A stretch of 64,000 nt of DNA from a bacterium (GTDB lineage Bacteria; Zhuqueibacterota; QNDG01; JAFGCO01). This document shows, piece by piece, positions 54,375 to 60,539 of this stretch. The notes beneath the pieces were generated by a model. That model saw only the letters and a list, made by a program, of their open reading frames with translations, searched no databases and had not been told where the DNA came from. The DNA is taken from contig JAFGCO010000067.1 in the NCBI GenBank assembly GCA_016932575.1, positions 124,001 through 188,000 of the forward strand, read 5' to 3'. Position 1 is the stretch's first letter. The number at the start of each line of letters is the position of its first letter. A program made the position numbers and the translations under genes.

Positions 54375-55697
54375 ATGACAGCTGAAATAGCTATAATGAA
54401 TAAAACTGCTGTTGCATTAGCTGCTGATTCAGCTGTAACAATAGCAGATAAAGAAAATCAGAAAATCTATAATACCGTTAATAAGTTATTTGCTCTATCA
54501 AAATATGATCCAGTAGGCATAATGGTATATGGTAGTGCTGATATTATGGGAGTACCATGGGAAACAATAATAAAAATGTATCGTAATCATATTGCTAATA
54601 ATAATTATTCTACATTAGAAGAATATGCAAAAAGTTTTATTACTTTTCTCGATAATAAAAACCCGTTGTTTCCCAATGATGTTCAAGATAATTATTTTAC
54701 TGGTACAGTTAGTAACTATTTTTCATGGATCCATAAAGAAATAAACGATAATGTTAAGGTCATCACTGATGAAGATGGAGAAATAAGTGTTGATAATATA
54801 AAAAAAATAGTAAATAATACAATAAATAAACATTACCAAATATGGAATAATTGTGAAAGTCTAGCACATTTAAAAAATAGCTTCAATCAAAATTTATTGA
54901 AAAAACATGCTATTTTCATAGAAAATTGTATTAAAAATGTTTTTCAAGAATTACCTCTTACTGCAAAAAACAAGCAACAGTTAAAAAACCTGTCAGTTTA
55001 TTTATTCTCAAAAAACAGATTCCCAAAAGTTCATTCTGGCATTGTAATAGCCGGCTTTGGAACAAATGATATATATCCAGCTATTAATGCATTTATGATA
55101 GAAGCTGTTATTAATGACAGATTAAAATATATTAAAAACGATAATAAATGTGATCGTATTAATTTTCGAAATAATGCTACAATAATACCATTTGCACAAA
55201 GTGAAAATGTCCATACATTCATTGAAGGCATGGATCCTAATTGTAAAAAATTATTCTTTAGTTATTTAGAAGAGTTATTCGATAAATACCCTTCTGAGAT
55301 AGTTAATTCAATTGAACAGATTAATGAAAAAGAAAAAAAGAAAATAATAGATAAACTTAATGATATAAATAAAAAAATCTTAAAAACTTTTATAGATACT
55401 GTACAGCAATATATATCTGAAACAAACATAAAACCCATAATAAATGCTGTGGCCTTTTTACCAAAAGATGAACTAGCTTCAATGGCGGAGTCGTTAGTGA
55501 ATTTAACCTCTTTCAAACAAAGAATTTCTATGGATTCTGAAACTGTAGGGGGCCCAATAGATGTTGCAGTAATTTCAAAAGGTGATGGTTTTATTTGGAT
55601 TAAAAGAAAGCACTATTTCAAACCAGAATTAAATCATCACTTTTTCTCTAATTATTTTTATACACCAAATGAGGTAAAAAATGAAAAGGCAAATTAA
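54375..55697 (+). CDS. Proteasome-beta-like Ntn-hydrolase protein of an AT-rich island
   Basis: A 440-residue protein of unknown function. It begins MTAEIAIMNKTAVALAADSA. If Met is removed, Thr1, Asp17 and a Lys before Leu-Phe (Lys36) stand where proteasome beta subunits have Thr1, Asp/Glu17 and Lys33, with a three-residue insertion. GIMVYGSADIMGVPWETI follows like the next strand and helix. Residues ~220-245 (HSGIVIAGFGTNDIYPAI) and the C-terminal VGGPIDVAVISKGDG resemble later strands, so the fold seems split by helical, Lys-rich insertions (~75-210 and ~290-375). No propeptide is needed, since Thr follows Met. The sequence is extremely AT-rich compared with its neighbours and has no ribosome-binding site. 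The function is not known to me; a threonine-type hydrolase is inferred. Confidence 0.6.
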   Translation: MTAEIAIMNKTAVALAADSAVTIADKENQKIYNTVNKLFALSKYDPVGIMVYGSADIMGVPWETIIKMYRNHIANNNYSTLEEYAKSFITFLDNKNPLFPNDVQDNYFTGTVSNYFSWIHKEINDNVKVITDEDGEISVDNIKKIVNNTINKHYQIWNNCESLAHLKNSFNQNLLKKHAIFIENCIKNVFQELPLTAKNKQQLKNLSVYLFSKNRFPKVHSGIVIAGFGTNDIYPAINAFMIEAVINDRLKYIKNDNKCDRINFRNNATIIPFAQSENVHTFIEGMDPNCKKLFFSYLEELFDKYPSEIVNSIEQINEKEKKKIIDKLNDINKKILKTFIDTVQQYISETNIKPIINAVAFLPKDELASMAESLVNLTSFKQRISMDSETVGGPIDVAVISKGDGFIWIKRKHYFKPELNHHFFSNYFYTPNEVKNEKAN

Positions 55698-55860
55698 TAA
55701 AAGTAAGAGTTCGGTTACATACGACCAATATTTGGAAAAATATTTCCCTAAAACTGAAATTAATAATGAGAAACATTATGATAAACCAGAAGAATTCGGA
55801 GTTGTATTAGCTAGACAATCTCTAATTAAAATTCACAAAACACTTTCAAATCTAAAATAA
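55681..55860 (+). CDS. Small 59-residue protein overlapping the Ntn-hydrolase gene
   Basis: A 59-residue frame begins at ATG 55681, 17 bases before the end of the upstream gene, and stops at 55858-55860. It reads MKRQINKSKSSVTYDQYLEK at the start and IHKTLSNLK at the end. It is Lys-rich and predicted to be helical, and it shares the AT-rich composition of the upstream gene. No domain is recognised. Overlap and composition suggest it belongs to a two-gene unit, perhaps as a partner or regulator of the Ntn hydrolase. Confidence 0.55.
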   Translation: MKRQINKSKSSVTYDQYLEKYFPKTEINNEKHYDKPEEFGVVLARQSLIKIHKTLSNLK

Positions 55861-55949
55861 TTAAAATAAGTTAATTTTTTAATTTTGCTTCATTAATCAA
55901 ATGAAAAATTAATTATTATTTAATTTTGCATATAAACATTTCTCTCTTG

Positions 55950-56822
55950 ATGCCCCACAATCATACAAATAAAACCGACAACATCAGACTGGCTTTTTTT
56001 CTGAATCTCGGCTTTGCAATGCTGGAAATTCTCGGGGGATTCTGGACCAACAGCATGGCTATTCTCTCAGATGCTCTTCACGATTTCGGGGATTCATTTT
56101 CACTGGGTCTGGCCTGGTTTTTCGAACGCTTTTCCAGACGACAGCATGATAATAAATATTCCTATGGATACAAACGTTTTTCTGTACTGGGCGCCTTTTT
56201 CAATATCATTGTGCTTTTCGGCGGATCTTTGTTTGTGTTATGCGAAGCCGTTCCCAGGCTGTTAAAACCCGAATCCATACATACTCCGGGAATGGCAGCG
56301 TTTGCCATAGTCGGCATAGGCGTCAATGGATTCGTCATGCTGCGCCTCCGCAAACAACACGCCATGAATGCGCGTGTTGTGGCTCTGCATATGCTGGAGG
56401 ATATGCTGGGTTGGGTGGCGGTATTGATCGTCAGCATCGCATTGCTGTTTACAGGTCTTTATATTCTGGATCCTCTGTTGTCTATTATTATCACGGCTGT
56501 CATTCTCTTGAATGTCATACGAAATCTGAAAAAAACCGCGGCCCTTTTTCTTCAGGCCGGGCCTGAAAACATACCGATAAACGAAATAGAATACCAACTG
56601 CTTCAAATCAACAACGTGAACTCCGTGCATCATACACATGCCTGGTCTCTGGATGGCGAGCACCATGTACTGACCACTCATATCGTGATACGGGAGGGTA
56701 CGCCGTCAGCTGAAATTCCGAAAATAAAGGCACAGGTCCGTGAGCTGGGCAGAAAATACAATTTTATTCATATCACCGTCGAAACAGAATTTGGTGACGA
56801 ATCCTGCTCTATGCAGGGATGA
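55950..56822 (+). CDS. Cation diffusion facilitator (zinc/cobalt/iron efflux)
   Basis: A 290-residue membrane transporter. Helix 2 contains SMAILSDALHDFGDSFS, and the later HMLEDMLGW supplies the second metal-binding pair (His and Asp). The C-terminal domain (~205-290) is a small ferredoxin-like fold with a His-rich SVHHTHAWSLDGEHHVLTTH stretch. Members expel Zn, Co, Cd or Fe in exchange for protons; the metal is not certain. The frame is open to 55926 via TTG, but ATG 55950 is the plausible start. No ribosome-binding site is seen. Confidence 0.93.
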   Translation: MPHNHTNKTDNIRLAFFLNLGFAMLEILGGFWTNSMAILSDALHDFGDSFSLGLAWFFERFSRRQHDNKYSYGYKRFSVLGAFFNIIVLFGGSLFVLCEAVPRLLKPESIHTPGMAAFAIVGIGVNGFVMLRLRKQHAMNARVVALHMLEDMLGWVAVLIVSIALLFTGLYILDPLLSIIITAVILLNVIRNLKKTAALFLQAGPENIPINEIEYQLLQINNVNSVHHTHAWSLDGEHHVLTTHIVIREGTPSAEIPKIKAQVRELGRKYNFIHITVETEFGDESCSMQG

Positions 56823-56866
56823 ATGGGCACCAAAAAATGAAATTATAAAGCATCAAAAAAATTGAA

Positions 56867-56895
56867 TTGACAGATACAAAGTATGCATGTATATT
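56867..56895 (+). promoter_or_regulatory. Promoter of the kinase/uridylyltransferase fusion gene
   Basis: TTGACA (56867-56872), 17 bases, TATATT (56890-56895). Perfect -35 and 5 of 6 in the -10. The leader is about 70 bases. It may drive the genes down to the DUF190 gene, which are tightly spaced. Confidence 0.6.
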
Positions 56896-56974
56896 ATTTC
56901 TAACACAGTGAAGCTGTAATCACGGCTGCAGACTATTTAAATCAAATCAACCATCAGCTTACGGAGTTTTGAAT

Positions 56975-58894
56975 ATGGAAATTTTTGTCCCCGGACGCAT
57001 CTGTCTCTTTGGTGAACACAGCGATTGGGCCGGAGGATATCGCCGGATCAACGCGGATCTTGAAAAGGGACATACCATTATCACCGGCACCAACCAGGGC
57101 ATTTACGCCCGGGTATCTTCCCACCCAAACAAGTTAATCTTTCATGCTGCACTAAACGACGGTTCACGAAAAGGTCCTTATGAATTGCCCATGGAACGCG
57201 ACGCACTTTTGGCCGAAGCTGAAAAAGGGGGGTTTCTCAGTTATGTGGCGGGCGTGGCCTATCAGGTGCTCACTCATTATCGTGTTCGGGGGCTCGAGAT
57301 TGACAATTACAAAACCGACCTGCCTGTTAAAAAGGGACTGTCATCGAGCGCAGCAGTCTGTGTATTAATCGCCCGTGCGTTTAATCGGATATACGATCTG
57401 AAAATGACCCTGCGTGGCGAAATGGAATATGCCTACCTGGGCGAAATCACAACACCGTCCCGGTGCGGCCGAATGGATCAGGGATGTGCCTATGGCAACC
57501 GGCCCATTCTGATGACATTCGATGGTGACAGGATTGATGTTAAAGAATTCAATGTTCCCAATAACCTCTATTTTGTCATTGTGGATCTTCATGCCGGCAA
57601 AGATACCCGGGAGATTCTCGGCAAACTCAATGAAAGTTATCCCTTTCCTGCGACAGACCTTCATCGTGGTGTTCAGGAATATCTAGGCCCCATCAACAAG
57701 AAGATTGTCAAAACAGCTGAAAAACTGTTGACAGAAGGCAATGCAAAAGCTCTCGGCCGCTTGATGACAGAAGCCCAGGCTGAACTGGACAAACACCTTC
57801 AACCGGCCTGCCCCTCCCAGCTGACAGCGCCAATCCTCCACAAATTGCTCAGTGATAAGCGGATTCAGCCATATATTTACGGTGGAAAAGGTGTGGGCTC
57901 CCAGGGTGATGGTACGGCTCAGTTAATTGCCAAAGACGCAGAAAATCAGGAAAAACTGATTCGGATCATTGAAAATGAGATGGACATGTCCTGCCTGAAA
58001 CTGATCATTCAATCAGGGCAGCGGGTGAAAAAAGCCGTGATCCCGGCAGCAGGATTCGGATTGCGTCTCTTTCCGGCTTCCAAGGCCATGAAAAAAGAAC
58101 TGTTCCCGGTACTCGACCGGGACGGCCGGACAAAACCGGCCATTCAGATTATTATTGAAGAAGCGGTTCACGCCGGTATCGAAGAAATCGCCATCATCGT
58201 GCAGCCGGAAGATCAGCCGCTCTTTGAAGAATATTTTTACCAGCCCCTTCGTATTGAAAATCTGAGTAAATTATCCCAGGAAAATCAGGCATACAGTCAA
58301 TATATTCTGGATCTGGGACATCGACTTACCTTCATCCCACAAGAAACCCAGGATGGTCTGGGACATGCCACATATTGTGCAAATGACTGGGTGGATGGAG
58401 AGCCTTTCCTCCTCATGCTGGGCGATCATCTCTATCAATCCAATACAGACATTTCCTGTACACGTCAATTGCTGAATGCTTACGACCGCGTCGGTCACAG
58501 CGTAGTGGGCTTAATGACAACGCCCGCCAAGGATGTTCAAAAATTCGGATGCGTCACTGGAATCTGGCAGGAAAAAGATGTGCTCCTTTCAATTACGGAT
58601 TTTACCGAGAAACCGTCCGCTGAATACGCTAAAGAACACCTCTACGTGGAAGGTATGCATGAAGATACGTTCTTGACCATTTCCGGACAATATGTGCTGA
58701 CCCCCAAGATATTTGATATTCTTAAAAATCATATTCATCACAATCTGCGCGAGTCCGGCGTCTTTCAGCTGACCTCAGCTTTGGATAAGGTTCGTGTCGA
58801 AGAGGGTTTTTCAGGATATATTTTACAAGGTCAGCGATTCGATATAGGCGCTCCGGATACATATCGCCAAACTCTAATTGCTCTGGGAGATTAA
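56975..58894 (+). CDS. GHMP sugar kinase/UTP-sugar-1-phosphate uridylyltransferase fusion
   Basis: A 639-residue two-domain protein. Residues 1 to ~350 are a GHMP-superfamily kinase: PGRICLFGEHSDWAGGYRR near the N-terminus and PVKKGLSSSAAVCV (~117-130) as the ATP loop, resembling galactokinase or plant glucuronokinase. Residues ~352-639 form a GalU-like nucleotidyltransferase, beginning KKAVIPAAGFGLRLFPASKA and containing LMLGDHLY. Together they would turn a free sugar into a sugar-1-phosphate and then a UDP-sugar. The sugar is unknown. The start is ATG 56975 with GGAG 8 bases upstream; a TTG at 56969 is in frame. The order (kinase first) differs from the fucokinase fusion FKP. Confidence 0.85.
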   Translation: MEIFVPGRICLFGEHSDWAGGYRRINADLEKGHTIITGTNQGIYARVSSHPNKLIFHAALNDGSRKGPYELPMERDALLAEAEKGGFLSYVAGVAYQVLTHYRVRGLEIDNYKTDLPVKKGLSSSAAVCVLIARAFNRIYDLKMTLRGEMEYAYLGEITTPSRCGRMDQGCAYGNRPILMTFDGDRIDVKEFNVPNNLYFVIVDLHAGKDTREILGKLNESYPFPATDLHRGVQEYLGPINKKIVKTAEKLLTEGNAKALGRLMTEAQAELDKHLQPACPSQLTAPILHKLLSDKRIQPYIYGGKGVGSQGDGTAQLIAKDAENQEKLIRIIENEMDMSCLKLIIQSGQRVKKAVIPAAGFGLRLFPASKAMKKELFPVLDRDGRTKPAIQIIIEEAVHAGIEEIAIIVQPEDQPLFEEYFYQPLRIENLSKLSQENQAYSQYILDLGHRLTFIPQETQDGLGHATYCANDWVDGEPFLLMLGDHLYQSNTDISCTRQLLNAYDRVGHSVVGLMTTPAKDVQKFGCVTGIWQEKDVLLSITDFTEKPSAEYAKEHLYVEGMHEDTFLTISGQYVLTPKIFDILKNHIHHNLRESGVFQLTSALDKVRVEEGFSGYILQGQRFDIGAPDTYRQTLIALGD

Positions 58895-58897
58895 GCC

Positions 58898-59824
58898 ATG
58901 CATATCACTCGGCCCAAATTAAAACCTATTATGGCTACAGTGTTGCTGATCGTGTTAATCATTTTCACTTTATCAGGCCTCACCCAAAAATTTCTGCGTG
59001 AAGTGGGACTAAAGCATTTGCATCAGCACAACCAGGAGTATCTGCAATCGTCTTTAAATCAATCATTGGCCACATTCGCAGTACTGTCTGGCATTAAAGT
59101 TGGACTGGCTGTTATAGAGGGTTCAGAACTGGGTGTGGGATTTGGTATTGAAGTGGGGGATGCTGTTCAATCCACTTACGATTACGTGGATGTAGCCTGG
59201 CGAACGGTCTTGTCTGCTTCAGCCATTCTCATGGGCACCCGTTTTCTGCTTCATGCCTCTCAGTTACTGGAATCCTGGTTTTTAAGTGCCACATTAATCC
59301 TGGCACTGCTCGCGAGACTGTTATTCTTGACAGTCCCCAAATGGCAGCGCCTGTTGCGTACACTGAGGGATTTAACCGTATTTTCCGCAATATTGACAGT
59401 CGCACTTTATCTTATCCTGCCTTTATCTGTCTGGGGCGGAAGCCGGCTGTCTAACGCGATAACTGCCCCGGCCCTCGAAGAAGCGGATGCTGATCTGACA
59501 ACAATACGGGGAGAGTTGTTTCCGGATTCCGGAGAAGGCAGATCCGGCATCATTGGAATATTGCAGGGCGCCCGTGATAAGCTCAGTCAAATCATGGAGT
59601 TTATTATCGCCAAAACCCGCAATCTCAGCCTTCTGGTGCTGAAAATTATCGCGGGTTATCTCTTTGACACCATCATTTTTCCCCTGACGCTGTTTTTGCT
59701 GTTTTTCCATTTGACCCGGATTGTGGCAAAATATGTTTTTGACATTCAGCGTCAAAAATCCTTTCATGATGATTTGGAAATACTGATAGCCAAATATATC
59801 CGTCCGGAGAAACACGGGCCATGA
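58898..59824 (+). CDS. Membrane protein of unknown function
   Basis: A 308-residue protein that I do not recognise. An N-terminal membrane segment (~10-27) is followed by helices at about 100-118, 125-147 and 155-180. After a polar stretch (~195-225) there is a long hydrophobic segment (~245-280) and a cytoplasmic tail. No catalytic motif is visible. It lies 3 bases after the kinase fusion gene and overlaps crcB by 4 bases (ATGA), so it is in the same operon. A role linked to the fluoride exporter or the sugar enzyme cannot be told. Confidence 0.6.
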   Translation: MHITRPKLKPIMATVLLIVLIIFTLSGLTQKFLREVGLKHLHQHNQEYLQSSLNQSLATFAVLSGIKVGLAVIEGSELGVGFGIEVGDAVQSTYDYVDVAWRTVLSASAILMGTRFLLHASQLLESWFLSATLILALLARLLFLTVPKWQRLLRTLRDLTVFSAILTVALYLILPLSVWGGSRLSNAITAPALEEADADLTTIRGELFPDSGEGRSGIIGILQGARDKLSQIMEFIIAKTRNLSLLVLKIIAGYLFDTIIFPLTLFLLFFHLTRIVAKYVFDIQRQKSFHDDLEILIAKYIRPEKHGP

Positions 59825-60201
59825 TCAGGCATCTGATGATCATCGGATGCGGCGGATTCATCGGGGCTGTACTGCGCTACCTGATCTCAGGCTGGATCCA
59901 GCAAATATTTGCATCCCGGCATTTTCCATGGGGAACGCTTGGTGTTAATCTGATCGGCTGTTTTCTGATCGGCGTTCTGGGCGGTCTTGTGGAAAATCAT
60001 GAATTGTTTGCTCCGGAAACGCGATTATTACTGCTGGTCGGTATTCTGGGCAGTTTTACGACATTCTCCACCTTTGGCTATGAAAGCCTTGCCCTGATCC
60101 GGGATCAGGAAATCGCAGCGGTCTTCATCAATGTCATTGGCCATGTGGCACTGGGTATCGGAGCTGCATGGCTGGGGTACACCGCCACTCAATTCAGCTG
60201 A
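59821..60201 (+). CDS. crcB: Fluoride ion exporter CrcB/Fluc
   Basis: A 126-residue four-helix membrane protein, a dual-topology channel that expels fluoride. GGFIGAVLRYLIS near the N-terminus, TLGVNLIGCFLIGVLGG and GSFTTFSTFGYE (helix 3 with the Phe-lined pore) are family marks. No fluoride riboswitch precedes it because it overlaps the preceding gene. It is followed by a DUF190 gene, a common neighbour. Confidence 0.95.
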   Translation: MIRHLMIIGCGGFIGAVLRYLISGWIQQIFASRHFPWGTLGVNLIGCFLIGVLGGLVENHELFAPETRLLLLVGILGSFTTFSTFGYESLALIRDQEIAAVFINVIGHVALGIGAAWLGYTATQFS

Positions 60202-60209
60202 GGTCATCC

Positions 60210-60539
60210 ATGGAAAAATGTATCGCCAAGCTCATGCGCGTTTTCATCAGTGAAAATGACAGACATCAGGGCAAGCCCCTGTTTGAATGGATTATCCGGC
60301 AGGCCCAGAAACATGGCATGGCCGGCGTTACCGTGCTTCGGGGTCTGGAAGGATTCGGCGCAGACAGCCATTTACATACAGCCAAAGTGCTTCGCCTGGC
60401 TTCGGACCTGCCAATTGTTATTGAAATTGTCGATATGAAAGAAAAAATACAGACGTTTGTCGATGTTCTGGAAAATGTGATTGAAGAAGGCCTGATCACC
60501 ATAGAAAATGTCGAAGCCCGGTTTTATCGCAAGAATTAA
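60210..60539 (+). CDS. DUF190-family protein
   Basis: A 109-residue cytoplasmic protein of the DUF190 family, known next to crcB in many genomes. The segments KCIAKLMRVFISENDRHQGK, VTVLRGLEGFGADSHLHTAK and LRLASDLPIVIEIVD match. Its fold resembles PII signalling proteins, and a role in ion channel regulation has been suggested but not proven. The start is ATG 60210 with GAGG upstream; the frame is open to 60168. The 3' end overlaps the convergent metallopeptidase gene by 44 bases. Confidence 0.88.
   Translation: MEKCIAKLMRVFISENDRHQGKPLFEWIIRQAQKHGMAGVTVLRGLEGFGADSHLHTAKVLRLASDLPIVIEIVDMKEKIQTFVDVLENVIEEGLITIENVEARFYRKN

Noticed and set aside
55871-55912. AT-rich inverted repeat (TTAATTTTT with AAAAATTAA) after the island
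   Set aside because: Such arms arise easily in a region this AT-rich, and the loop is long; I do not claim it as an attachment site or terminator.
59700-59830. Fluoride riboswitch before crcB
   Set aside because: crcB overlaps the preceding coding region and no pseudoknot-type leader is visible.
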